In this document: piece after piece, positions 53,063 through 61,785 of the stretch | How the letters are laid out: each line of letters starts with the position of its first letter | Position numbering within the stretch: position 1 is the stretch's first letter | Assembly (NCBI RefSeq): GCF_008801695.1 | Contig: NZ_VZPF01000021.1 | Span: forward strand, 1 to 62,061 | From: Pantoea stewartii subsp. stewartii | Lineage (GTDB): Bacteria > Pseudomonadota > Gammaproteobacteria > Enterobacterales > Enterobacteriaceae | Length of the DNA: 62,061 nt | Reading direction: 5' to 3' | Program-made: the position numbers and the translations under genes | Notes under the pieces: model-generated | Database searches by the model: none | The model's input: only the letters and a program-made list of their open reading frames with translations | Told to the model about the DNA's origin: nothing

Positions 53063-53458
53063 ATGACGGAATGCTCTGCCACGATCGCGACGCCGGACTC
53101 TGGTCAGCGCGGCATTGTGCTGCTTGAAATACTGGTGGCGCTGGTGATCCTCGCTGTCACCGGCAGTGCGGTGATTTGCTTTGCTACCCAGCAAATTACC
53201 CTTATGAACCAGCTTAAAGCGACGCTGTACGCGGATTGGGTGGCTGATAACCAGCTGGTGCAGCTGCATCTCGCCCCCGGCCCTCGGACCCGCGAGTGGG
53301 TTCAGGGCGAAAACCTGATGGGCGGCATCAGCTGGCGCTGGCGCTACCGCTACGCCGATAGCTCCGTGCGCGGCACGGATACGCTGGAAATTGAGGTTTT
53401 TCGCCCCGGCGCTCGCAGTTCGCTGGTCTCCGTCAACACGCTGGTAATGGCACAATGA
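53063..53458 (+). CDS. gspI: T2SS minor pseudopilin GspI
   Basis: A protein of 131 residues with prepilin site RG|IVLLEILVALVILAV. It belongs to the GspI-J-K tip complex. The gene follows gspG after 1 bp; the gspH gene that normally lies between them is absent. Overlaps gspJ by 4 bp. Confidence 0.92.
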   Translation: MTECSATIATPDSGQRGIVLLEILVALVILAVTGSAVICFATQQITLMNQLKATLYADWVADNQLVQLHLAPGPRTREWVQGENLMGGISWRWRYRYADSSVRGTDTLEIEVFRPGARSSLVSVNTLVMAQ

Positions 53459-54006
53459 ACCGCCAGCGCGGCTTTACCCTGCTGGAGATGCTCCTTGGCA
53501 TGACGCTTATCGCCATTGTCTCCCTCAGCGCTTGGTATTTGTTGGCCGGCATGAGTCGCAGCCAGCAAATGATGCTATCGCAGGGGGGAAAACTCAAGGC
53601 CATTAACCGGGTGTTCAACATCCTGTCGGACGACTTCTCCCACGCGGTGATGCGCACTAGGGTAAAAGCAGACGCGACGGATCTTCAGGTGCAAACCGGC
53701 GATGTTTCGCAGGTTCGCCTGCTGCGCAAGCAGTCGCGCAGCGCAGGAGTAAAACTGGAGCAGGTGGAGTGGTATCTTCAAAACAACACCCTGTATCGCC
53801 GAAGCTGGCTGCTGGCACCGGGCACGCAGGTCATTAACCAGCAGCAGCTCGTCGGCGTCAGCGGATTTCACCTGCGCTTTTACCAGCAGGGGTTGTGGCA
53901 ACCGCAGCTGCTAAGCGGCGATACGCTGCCGCAGGCGGTTGAAATCACCCTAGCGGTGAACGGGCTGGGCGAAGTACAGCGACTGACGCTGATGGGAGAG
54001 CAGTAG
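53455..54006 (+). CDS. gspJ: T2SS minor pseudopilin GspJ
   Basis: A protein of 183 residues with prepilin site RG|FTLLEMLLGMTLIAIVSL and the GspJ beta domain (LNILSDDFSHAV-like region, VEWYLQNNTLYRRSW). Part of the pseudopilus tip. Overlaps gspI by 4 bp and gspK by 1 bp. Confidence 0.93.
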   Translation: MNRQRGFTLLEMLLGMTLIAIVSLSAWYLLAGMSRSQQMMLSQGGKLKAINRVFNILSDDFSHAVMRTRVKADATDLQVQTGDVSQVRLLRKQSRSAGVKLEQVEWYLQNNTLYRRSWLLAPGTQVINQQQLVGVSGFHLRFYQQGLWQPQLLSGDTLPQAVEITLAVNGLGEVQRLTLMGEQ

Positions 54007-54905
54007 TGCGCACGCCCGCCTCTGTCGGCGAGCGCGGTATGATTTTGCTGATGGTCCTGCTGGTCATCAGCCTGATCATGGTGATGATCGCGAGCCTTTC
54101 ACGCACAGGACAAACCACGCGCCATAGTGTAAGCAGCGCCCAGCAACAGCTGCAGGCCAAATGGCAGCTGTTGGGTGCGGAAGTGGCGGTGACCGCCGAG
54201 CTACAGCGCCAGCTGGGCGGCAACGGCGGTATTCTGCCCGCCGCCGCCGACTGGCTGCAACCGCACTCGGTGCGGGTAAGCGGCGGCGACGTGCGCTACG
54301 TCCTGCGCGATCTTGGCGCATGCTTCAATCTCAATTGGCTGCTGGCAAGCGTAAAAAGAGGACAGAAAGGCAGCCAAGATATACTGACGCCAGACGCCTG
54401 GTTTCAGCAGTTGCTCGGGCTCATCGGCGCGGGCCAAAGCCTCAGCGTTCAGAGGCTGCAGGACATGTTGCAGGGATATTTGTTTCGCGATGCTAGCCAG
54501 CTGCTGGCAGTTGCTGCCATCCCTCAGGCACCATGGCAGCGGCTGTTGGGGCAGATTTGCGTTGTCAGCGGACTCGCCGACAACCCGAAGCTGAACGTCA
54601 ACGGCCTGACATCCGATCAGTTGTTGCTGCTGCAGGCGGCGCTTAAAAAGCCGGTAGACGATGGTCGGCTGCGCCAGCTGCTGGTCAGCCGTCCCAGTAA
54701 GGGCTGGAAAGATCAGAAACAGATCCCGGTGACCCTGCTTGATGGTCTGCCGATCGCTGCGCTGTTTCGCTACAGCAGCAATGATTACGAGCTCTCGCTG
54801 GAGAGCGCCGTGCCCGGCGGCAACTGGATTTTGCGCACGTACCTTCATTATGATAAACAAAAAATGCACGTACTTTACCGTCAGTTTGAGGACAACGCAG
54901 AATGA
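54006..54905 (+). CDS. gspK: T2SS minor pseudopilin GspK
   Basis: A protein of 299 residues with a GTG start at 54006. The N-terminal segment RG|MILLMVLLVISLIMVMI lacks the Glu5 found in other pseudopilins, as is normal for GspK. The large globular domain caps the pseudopilus tip (DLGACFNLNWLL). Overlaps gspL by 4 bp. Confidence 0.93.
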   Translation: MRTPASVGERGMILLMVLLVISLIMVMIASLSRTGQTTRHSVSSAQQQLQAKWQLLGAEVAVTAELQRQLGGNGGILPAAADWLQPHSVRVSGGDVRYVLRDLGACFNLNWLLASVKRGQKGSQDILTPDAWFQQLLGLIGAGQSLSVQRLQDMLQGYLFRDASQLLAVAAIPQAPWQRLLGQICVVSGLADNPKLNVNGLTSDQLLLLQAALKKPVDDGRLRQLLVSRPSKGWKDQKQIPVTLLDGLPIAALFRYSSNDYELSLESAVPGGNWILRTYLHYDKQKMHVLYRQFEDNAE

Positions 54906-56101
54906 AGATGCGCTTCCAGCTCGCGCGTCTGTCGGGCAGACGCCTCTTTTTGCGCCTGCCGTTGACGGACAACGGCCCGATGGCTTGGTGGTGCGGTGAT
55001 CCTCAGACGCCGCACGAGGCGCAGTCCGGCGAGCTGGACTGCGCCGCCGCGCTGAATGAACTGCCGGATAGCATGCGTCCGCTTCCTGCCGTGCTCTGGC
55101 TGCCCGCCGAACAGTGCGTGCTGGAACCGGTAAGCTTCAGCGGTAAGTCGCGGCTACGCCCGGCGCAGCTGGCGCAGCTGCTGGGCGAAAGCCTCGGCGA
55201 AGATTTGGATGACTTTCTATGGTGGTGCCTACCGACCAAAGCAGCCCGGCAGTTGCTGCTGGGCTGCCCTGCGGCGTGGCTGAACGAGGTGCTGAGCGCG
55301 ATAAACGCCTGCGGCCTGCACATCGTGCAGCTGCTGCCGGAGCTGGCGGCACTGCCTGATGACGATGCGGTGATAACCTTCGCCGGCGGCCGCTGGTTGT
55401 ACCGCGAGCGCGACGGGCTAGGTGCTTGGTTGCATCCGGGCTGGGTGACCAACATCTTGCCTCAGTGGCGCGATCCCGCCCAGCTGACGTTGTACGGCCC
55501 GGCGCCGATAGCTGGTGTCAGCTGGGCAGCCCAGCATGCCGACTGCGGGGAGGCGCTGCTCGCTCGCTGCAGCGCCGACTGCGCCATAAACCTGCTTTCG
55601 CAGTTGCCTACATCGCTGCAGCCTCGCAGCAGCAGGCGCTACTGGCCTTGGACCGTTGGGCTGGCCGCTGCAACAATGGTGCTGGCCTTAGGCGCAACGC
55701 TTACGTCTGCCCTGCACCTGCACCTGCAGGCTAGCCAGGACAAGCAGCAGATAAGCGCGCTGTATAAGCACTGGCTACCGCAGGACAAGCGCGAAGACGC
55801 AGACGAAGTGGATCGCCTCCGGCGACATCGGCGCAGCTTTATACAGCAGTTCGGCAACGTCAATTTCTTCAACGCCTTCTGCCAATACGCCCAGTTTCAG
55901 AGCCTGTGGCAAGCTCCCCGGATTCAGAAGCTGGTATTTGACGATAAGAGCGCACTGGTCGTGGAAGTGAACCTGAGCGAAGCCGATGCGAAGCGCGCCG
56001 CAGAGCAGGCGAAGCAGGCGCACATTGCCGTAAAGTTCGGAGCTGCGGCGCAGGGAAGAATTACCGCCACTTTTACGCTGCGGGGGCCAAATGATGATTG
56101 A
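54902..56101 (+). CDS. gspL: T2SS inner membrane protein GspL
   Basis: A protein of 399 residues. The N-terminal 250 residues are an actin-like cytoplasmic domain that binds GspE (LWLPAEQCVLEPVSFSG). One transmembrane helix follows (WTVGLAAATMVLALGATLTS, about residues 250-272), then a small periplasmic ferredoxin-like domain. Overlaps gspM by 11 bp. Confidence 0.92.
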   Translation: MKMRFQLARLSGRRLFLRLPLTDNGPMAWWCGDPQTPHEAQSGELDCAAALNELPDSMRPLPAVLWLPAEQCVLEPVSFSGKSRLRPAQLAQLLGESLGEDLDDFLWWCLPTKAARQLLLGCPAAWLNEVLSAINACGLHIVQLLPELAALPDDDAVITFAGGRWLYRERDGLGAWLHPGWVTNILPQWRDPAQLTLYGPAPIAGVSWAAQHADCGEALLARCSADCAINLLSQLPTSLQPRSSRRYWPWTVGLAAATMVLALGATLTSALHLHLQASQDKQQISALYKHWLPQDKREDADEVDRLRRHRRSFIQQFGNVNFFNAFCQYAQFQSLWQAPRIQKLVFDDKSALVVEVNLSEADAKRAAEQAKQAHIAVKFGAAAQGRITATFTLRGPNDD

Positions 56102-56537
56102 TCTACACCGTTGGCGCACGCCGCTTATTGTCCTCGGCGTCTTTATCGTGTTGCAGGGCGTGGCATTCTGGCTACTCGCCACAGTCAGCGGCGATGCGCA
56201 GACCGCCGCCAGCCAGCTGGCGTGGATGCAAAAGCAGCAGGATGTTGTGAATTGGATAAACCACAAGCCCGACAGCGTCGCTTTCAGCAGGCCGATTGTC
56301 GATGCGGTCGCGCAGAGCGCCAGTTCGGCGGTGATTGCGCTGCAGTCGGAGGTCAGCCACGGCGAGACGGTGCAAATTACCCTAACTGGCGTCGAGTTTA
56401 ACCGGTTGATTCTGTGGTTGCAGCAGCTGCAGCAGACCTATGGCACTGAGGTGCTGGAGCTGGAGCTGACTCCGGCCGCCGCCGGCGAAGTCAACGTGCC
56501 CCGGCTGGTTCTGGGGCGTCCGCCTAGGGTGCAGTAG
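56091..56537 (+). CDS. gspM: T2SS inner membrane protein GspM
   Basis: A protein of 148 residues with one N-terminal transmembrane helix (LIVLGVFIVLQGVAFWLLAT) and a periplasmic domain (VEFNRLILWLQQLQQTYGTE). Partner of GspL in the assembly platform. The next gene starts directly after its stop. Confidence 0.92.
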   Translation: MMIDLHRWRTPLIVLGVFIVLQGVAFWLLATVSGDAQTAASQLAWMQKQQDVVNWINHKPDSVAFSRPIVDAVAQSASSAVIALQSEVSHGETVQITLTGVEFNRLILWLQQLQQTYGTEVLELELTPAAAGEVNVPRLVLGRPPRVQ

Positions 56538-57323
56538 ATGCCTGTGCCTACAATGAACTGGTGTATACTGTCGCTGCTGATCGGCCTGTGCCTAGGCAGT
56601 ATCATGAACATGGTAGTTTACCGACTACCGGTCATGCTGCAGCGCGACGAGCAGGACGCAGCCCCAGCGCTTAATTTCTTCTGGCCTCCTTCTCACTGTC
56701 CGCGCTGCGACTACAGGGTACGCTGGTATGACAATATTCCGATGTTTAGCTGGCTGGCGCTACGCGGACGCTGCCGCAGCTGCTGTGCGCCCATCGGCCG
56801 CCGCTACCTTTTGCTGGAGCTTAGTCTGGGCATGTGGGGAGCGCTCTGCGCGTGGTGGCTGCCGCCGGGCCTCAGTTGGGCGGCTTTTATGATTTACGGG
56901 GCGTGGCTGATGGCGATGGCGTGGATTGATTATCTGCATCGGCTGCTGCCCGATCTGCTTACCCAGTCGCTGCTGTGGATTGGACTGCTGTGGCACCTGG
57001 TTGACGATCGGGTGCTGCTGGAGGATGCGGTGGTGGGCGCGATTGCTGGCTACCTGACCCTGGCTCTGATCTACTGGCTGGGCCGCTGGCGCTACGGTTT
57101 TGAGGTCATGGGCCAGGGCGACATGAAGTGTCTGGCCGCGCTTGGTGCTTGGCTCGGCTGGCAGGCTCTTCCCTCGGTGCTCCTGCTGGCTTCTCTTTTT
57201 ACGCTGGCTCTAGCGCTGTGGCAGATTGTCCGTAAGTGCGCACACAGGGGCAGTGAGTTTCCGTTCGGCCCCGGCCTGGCACTAGCGGGCCTGGTGTTTC
57301 TCTGTTATCCCGTCCTGCTGTAA
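56538..57323 (+). CDS. gspO: Prepilin peptidase GspO
   Basis: A type-IV prepilin peptidase of 261 residues. It cleaves the leader of GspG, I, J and K. It has an N-terminal zinc-binding cytoplasmic domain with two CxxC pairs (CPRCDY and CRSCCAP), eight hydrophobic helices, and the aspartate motifs (AWIDYLHRLLPD and GQGDMKCLAALGAW) of the GxGD protease family. Starts 1 bp after gspM. Confidence 0.95.
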   Translation: MPVPTMNWCILSLLIGLCLGSIMNMVVYRLPVMLQRDEQDAAPALNFFWPPSHCPRCDYRVRWYDNIPMFSWLALRGRCRSCCAPIGRRYLLLELSLGMWGALCAWWLPPGLSWAAFMIYGAWLMAMAWIDYLHRLLPDLLTQSLLWIGLLWHLVDDRVLLEDAVVGAIAGYLTLALIYWLGRWRYGFEVMGQGDMKCLAALGAWLGWQALPSVLLLASLFTLALALWQIVRKCAHRGSEFPFGPGLALAGLVFLCYPVLL

Positions 57324-57355
57324 CGGGCCGGGACTCACGTTCATAAGATGAGAGT

Positions 57356-57751
57356 GTGGCAAGACCTATGTATTGGAAAATAGTTACCGCAATTGGCCTC
57401 TCCACCGCGCTGCTGGGATGCAGCAGCGAAGCGCCGACCATAGCTAGCATGCGCAAGGTGCCACCGCCCTCCGAGCAACTGGAGCAGCTGGCGTCGACCA
57501 TTTCCGGCGCAACCTACCTGAAAAATTACTGCAACCGCAGCGATCTGGGGGAGAACAAAGATATCTTTAACGCCGTGGTCAGCCTTGCCCAGCGCAAGGG
57601 ATGGGACATGGCGCACCTCGATCAGTCGCAGCTGAGCGAACGCAGAGAGGTTTTTTACGGTAACCTAGTCAGCAATCGCGACATAACTGAAAACTGTAAT
57701 CAGCTTAATCGCGCACTGGCCGGCATTTTGCACAGTGTCTACCCCCGCTAG
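57356..57751 (+). CDS. gspS: T2SS pilotin lipoprotein GspS (PulS/OutS-like)
   Basis: A lipoprotein of 131 residues with lipobox ALLGC. The mature part is helical (FNAVVSLAQRKGWDMAHLD, NCNQLNRALAGIL). PulS/OutS-type pilotins guide GspD to the outer membrane by binding its C-terminal S-domain, which this GspD has. The GTG at 57356 or the ATG at 57368 may be the start. The last gene of the T2SS run. Confidence 0.85.
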   Translation: MARPMYWKIVTAIGLSTALLGCSSEAPTIASMRKVPPPSEQLEQLASTISGATYLKNYCNRSDLGENKDIFNAVVSLAQRKGWDMAHLDQSQLSERREVFYGNLVSNRDITENCNQLNRALAGILHSVYPR

Positions 57752-57910
57752 CAGCTGCTGAACAGGGCAGCCTGACGGCTGCGAATTGAAAACCCATCAT
57801 CTGCCTGCCCTGCCGTTGCCATACACTGAGAGGAATATGTATGATCTGACAACATATTTTGCTCAGAGTTTTCCCGTAAGCGTCTCAATTAGACCGTCTG
57901 TGCAGCAGAC
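57752..57910. other. Gap after the T2SS operon
   Basis: 159 bp between gspS and the IS6 element. Contains no gene. The repeated GGCAG/CTGCC stretches at 57775-57825 might fold into a weak terminator. Confidence 0.4.
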
Positions 57911-58739
57911 GGTTCTGTCGCATTAACGACGGCAAGTCAGCAGTAGTGGTGTTGATTATTATTTATACGGCAAACAGATAAAATTGTTCAGCCGGGGACT
58001 ATCCGTCCCCGTCCGGATACTGATACTGATACTGATACTGATACTGATACTGATACTGACCCTTGCGTATCATGTGTACCAGCTCAATACCCGCAAGCAC
58101 AGTCTGCGCCCGACGGAATGATTTTAATCCCGTCATCAATTTTATCCTTCGTTTGATGTTACGGTGATCCTGCTCCACCAGGTTGTTCAGGGTCTGACCC
58201 TGATGCTTTCATCTGCTGATTTACCTGCGTTGAGTGTGGCCAGCTCTGCCGTATTCGCGCGGCTTTTATCGATGGTCACCACCATCCGGTTCACCATGGT
58301 GCCGGATGGCCTTGCGAAAGAAACGCGGGGCGACCGCCGCATGACGCTTCGCCGTCAGCAGAAAATCGATTGTCTGACCATCAGTGTCAACCGCCCGGTA
58401 CAGATATTTGCACTGCCCTCTGACTCTGATGTAGGTTTCATCCATTCGCCACCGGCGGCCCACTGTGCGTTTGTGACGGCGAAACGCCTTATCCAGATGC
58501 GGCACAAGGCGGATGACCCACCGGTGAAGCGAGGAATGATCAACAGTGATACCACGCTCTGCCATCATTTCCTCCAGATTACTCAGGCTGAGTGAGTCCG
58601 CCCGGTACCAGCGGACACACAGCGCGATAATATCGACGGGATAATGCAGGCGTCGGAAAGATTTTCGGATCAGGGACATAGTTGGCAACATTACAAAAAA
58701 ACAGCATGTTACCTGACGGTGTCTTAATACGACAGAACC
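57911..58739 (-). mobile_element. IS6-family element with a frameshifted transposase
   Basis: Both inverted repeats are present (GGTTCTGTCGCATTAA at 57911 and ending CGACAGAACC at 58739), length 829 bp. The transposase starts at 58679 (MSLIRKSFRRLHYP) and is in frame to about 58270 (RHHGEPDGG), where a base gain shifts the frame (the family reads EPEVVTIDKS). The rest of the gene lies in another frame. A hexamer repeat near the 3' end adds Gln-Tyr units. No target duplication. Confidence 0.85.
58021..58056. repeat. Microsatellite, six copies of TGATAC
   Basis: Six perfect tandem copies of the hexamer TGATAC, with one imperfect unit before, at the 3' end of the IS6 transposase gene. Read in the transposase direction it encodes Gln-Tyr repeats. 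Confidence 0.95.
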
Positions 58740-58814
58740 TGACTGACACATAAAGACGTTATATCTGAATACAAAATCGGTTAATCGCATATGCGTAAAA
58801 TCTCAAATACGGAA

Positions 58815-59054
58815 TTACGCTTTTCCGTATTTATTGTACAATAACTCGCGGACCTCATCGGCAATCTTGGTTCCGCGAAGAGCGCAGGCTGATTTAATAG
58901 ATTTGTGGAGACTTTCCGGGATATCAATGGTCAGTCTCTTCATTTTCTCTGCAGGCAATGTATCGTCTTCAACAGAACGACTCTCTACCCAAGCATCTGC
59001 GCTGGGTGCTGGTTTTGTCGGCTTTGAACCAAAAGTAATTTTTTTGCCACTCAT
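58815..59054 (-). CDS. ParG-like partition protein (ribbon-helix-helix)
   Basis: A protein of 79 residues. The N-terminal half is flexible and basic (GKKITFGSKPTKPA), the C-terminal half a ribbon-helix-helix domain (KRLTIDIPESLHKSIKSACA, RGTKIADEVRELLYNKYGK), the layout of ParG from TP228. The start lies 2 bp after the stop of the parF-like pseudogene. ParG proteins bind the centromere and repress the operon. The partner ATPase is broken, so the module is probably not functional. Confidence 0.8.
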   Translation of the reverse strand: MSGKKITFGSKPTKPAPSADAWVESRSVEDDTLPAEKMKRLTIDIPESLHKSIKSACALRGTKIADEVRELLYNKYGKA

Positions 59055-59056
59055 CG

Positions 59057-59661
59057 TTATTGCTCCAGAATCTCGTTAACCAAGGCGGTAATTTCTTTCG
59101 ACGCTGTGGAGTCAGGTTCAAGCTGGAAGACAGACTTGCCGACTGCGGCTGCCTCAGCAAAAATAACACGCCAGTGAAACACTGGACTTCAGCACAGCCG
59201 TTTCATAGGCAGCCCGCGCCTCTCCGACATCACGACCAATCACAGTATTTACGATTAACCGCAAATGCAGATTTAAGGTTTTCTTTATAGATTCTGGTTT
59301 CACTAATCAGGTTAACAACTTCCTGCGCGGCCCAGACGTCGTAAGGGCTCGGCTGAACCAGATCTGCTGCCATGATGGCTGAACGGGCCAGATCTGTAAC
59401 GCGCGGAGGGCCATCTATAACGATATGGTTATAGTCCTGTGTAAACTTTCCAATATCCTTATGCAATGTTGCACGAGGCAAACCCAGCACAGGAAAGACT
59501 GATTCGCCTTCCCGCGCCGCAGCCCAGTCCAGGGCACTTCCCTGGGGATCGGCATCCAGCAGTAAAACACGTGCGCCGTCAGCAGCCAGTCTGGCAGCAA
59601 TATTGACGCTGAGCGTGGTTTTGCCAACACCACCTTTCTGATTCAGAACAGAAATAATCAT
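59057..59661 (-). pseudogene. ParF-like partition ATPase with two frameshifts
   Basis: From ATG 59661, with an AGGAG site, the frame begins [20 protein letters not shown] (Walker A) and holds [16 protein letters not shown] and [17 protein letters not shown]. It breaks after AFAVNRK (near 59250), continues in another frame ([20 protein letters not shown]) and shifts again near 59165 to end AVGKSVFQLEPDSTASKE to TAA at 59057. Two independent indels indicate real decay. It belongs to the ParF/ParG class (type Ib), different from the P1-type parAB at 36-38 kb. Confidence 0.87.
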
Positions 59662-59832
59662 CTGGTTCTCCTGAAGTAAAATTACGATTTTCTGTAAAAA
59701 TACATTTAGGCCCAATGGGAGCGAAGCTGCAAAATGCGACATCTGACTTTTTTTAACTGGATATGAGTAAAAATCACTCACCTGTGAAATGGTTGCCATA
59801 GCTATTACCCATTGATGATTCAGGGAGTTGGG
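59662..59832. promoter_or_regulatory. Upstream region of the ParF/ParG module
   Basis: 171 bp upstream of the parF-like start, AT-rich around 59680-59760. It contains GAGT/ACTC tetramers near 59763-59780, the type of short element bound by ParG. The old centromere and promoter may lie here. Confidence 0.35.
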
Positions 59833-59967
59833 ATGTTGTCACAGGAGCAGACTTTTAATGACAGGGACGAGTGGCGTTTGCTTGCTGACGAGCTTTCCCT
59901 GTTACCAGGAATGACCGATACAGGGTGTTTGGGATTTGCCATTCAACTAAAATTCCGACAGGTTCGA
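59833..59967 (+). pseudogene. Tn3-family transposase, N-terminal remnant
   Basis: ATG 59833 starts a frame beginning [20 protein letters not shown] and continuing GCLGFAIQLKF, which resembles the DUF4158 N-terminus of Tn3-family transposases. It is cut after about 45 codons by the IS256-family element. Its C-terminal counterpart may be the fragment at 1306-1422. Confidence 0.55.
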
Positions 59968-61279
59968 CCCTGTACATGATTCTGTGTAAATGCCTTTTCT
60001 CAGAAGTGACCGTCCAGGCGGTCACCGAACCCGATAATAAAGCGGCTCATTGCCATACGCCAGTCCTTTAGGGGCATCGTCCATTTCTGTGATGCCGCCT
60101 GGATTGCCAGCCATACCACCTTTTTCACTGAGTCATCCGTGGAGAACACATTACGCTTTTTGATGGCATGCCGGATCACGCTGTTCAGCGACTCGATGGC
60201 GTTGGTCGTGTAGATCACCTTGCGGATATCTGCCGGGTAAGCGAAGAACGTCGCCAGGTTGGTCCAGTTTGCCTGCCAGCTCCGGCTTATCTGCGGGTAG
60301 CGGCTGTCCCAGGCGCTGGCGAACGCTTCCAGCGCCTGCTGGCCCGCTTCTTCCGTGGGGGCCTGATAGATGGCTTTCAGGTCTCGGGTGACGGCTTTGT
60401 AGTCCTTCCAGGAGACGAACCGCAGGCTGTTACGCACCATATGCACGATGCACAGCTGGATGCGGGCTTCCGGATACACCGTGTTGATGGCGTCCGGGAA
60501 GCCTTTCAGCCCGTCGACACAGGCAATGAGCATATCGTTCAGCCCGCGGTTTTTTAGTTCTGTCAGCACATTTAGCCAGAACTTCGCGCCCTCATTTTCG
60601 GCCAGCCACATACCCAGCAGTTCTTTTTGGCCTTCGATGTTGATACCCAGGGCCAGGAACACGGATTTATTGATAACGCGGCTGTCCTGCCGGACCTTCA
60701 GGACTATACAGTCAAGATAAACAATGGGATAGACCGCATCCAGTGGACGATTCTGCCATTCGGTAACCTGTTCCATCACGGCGTCAGTAACCTTCGAGAC
60801 CAGAGCCGGTGAGACATCTGCGTCATACAGTTCTTTGAACGCAGCCGCTATCTCACGGGTGGTCATCCCTTTGGCGTACAACGATAAAATCTGGTTATCC
60901 ATCCCGGTGATCCGGGTCTGGTTTTTCTTTACCAGTTGCGGTTCGAAAGAGCCATCGCGATCGCGCGGTGTACGCAGCTCCAGCGGCCCATCGCCAGTGA
61001 TAACCGTCTTTTGGGTATAGCCGTTGCGGGCGTTGGTCGCCGGTCTGGGCTGATTTTTATCGTAACCGAGGTGATGGGTCATTTCGGCGTTGAGCGCCGC
61101 CTCGACACTGATTTTTTTTCAGCAGGCGATCGAACTGGTTGAGATCGTCAGGGGTTTTGAGGTTTTTGGCCAGTTCGTTAGCCAGGGCCTGCAACTGTTT
61201 TTCGTCCATATATTAACCTGTTTTTGATGTTGGATTGAAAATATCAAAATCAGGCAATTACACAAATCTATGTACAGGG
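59968..61279 (-). mobile_element. IS256-family element
   Basis: 1312 bp with inverted repeats CCCTGTACATGATTCTGTGT (59968) and the complement of CCCTGTACATAGATTTGTGT (ending 61279). It holds one transposase gene. No target duplication is visible. It interrupts the Tn3-type transposase remnant and adjoins an IS903 fragment. Confidence 0.85.
60000..61209 (-). pseudogene. IS256-family transposase with a frameshift in an A8 run
   Basis: The start MDEKQLQALANELAKNL (ATG 61209) leads to LDRLLKK-type sequence at a run of eight A. One A less would continue in the main frame (ISVEAALNAEMTHHLGYDKN). The main frame is intact from 61082 to 60000, 360 residues: the mutator-type DDE core with YPIVYLDCIVLKVRQDSRV and ACVDGLKGFPDAINTVYPEA, and SLNSVIRHAIKKRNVF. 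Either a recent indel, a sequencing error in the homopolymer, or a slippery site. Confidence 0.85.
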
Positions 61280-61298
61280 TCCTGTAACAGGCCACTGT

Positions 61299-61785
61299 TC
61301 AGGCAATAAGTTCACTTGCAGGCATGCCAGCCTTCGTCATTTTGTTCAGCCCACGTACCATGGCCAAAGTCTCTGCGACCTGGCCGTCGTAGTCTCTTAG
61401 CGTCCGCGAACCACCGAACAGCTGCTTTACTCTGTACATTGCCGTTTCGGCTATTGAGCGACGATTATAATCTGTTGTCCATTTCCAACGGGCATTGCTC
61501 CCGCTCAGTCGTTGATTCGCCACTGCACGGTTTTGGTCTGCATATTCACCTGACCAGTAACCTGCCCCTTTCCGGGGAGGCATCAGTGCGCTGATTTTCT
61601 TGCGGCGCAGCTCGTCGTGGCATAACCGTGTGTCGTAAGCCCCGTCTGCCGCCGCAGACTTTATTTTCCTGTGTGTCTGTCGAATAAGACCAGGGAAGGC
61701 TTCTGCATCGGTCACATTGTTTAGTGACAGGTCTGCGCGGATGATTTCATGTGTTTTTGCATCAACTGCCAGATGCAGCTTTCGC
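61299..61785 (-). mobile_element. IS903-like transposase, 3' fragment
   Basis: The C-terminal half of an IS903-type (IS5-family) transposase, about 162 codons to the stop at 61299: HEIIRADLSLNNVTDAEAFP, AADGAYDTRLCHDELRRKK, SIAETAMYRVKQLFGG. The 5' part is replaced by IS630 at 61786 and the right end is missing. It shows that an IS903-type transposase able to act on the miniature elements was once present. Confidence 0.9.

Noticed and set aside
58164..58595. Plus-strand frame opposite the IS6 element
   Set aside because: A shadow of the frameshifted transposase on the minus strand.
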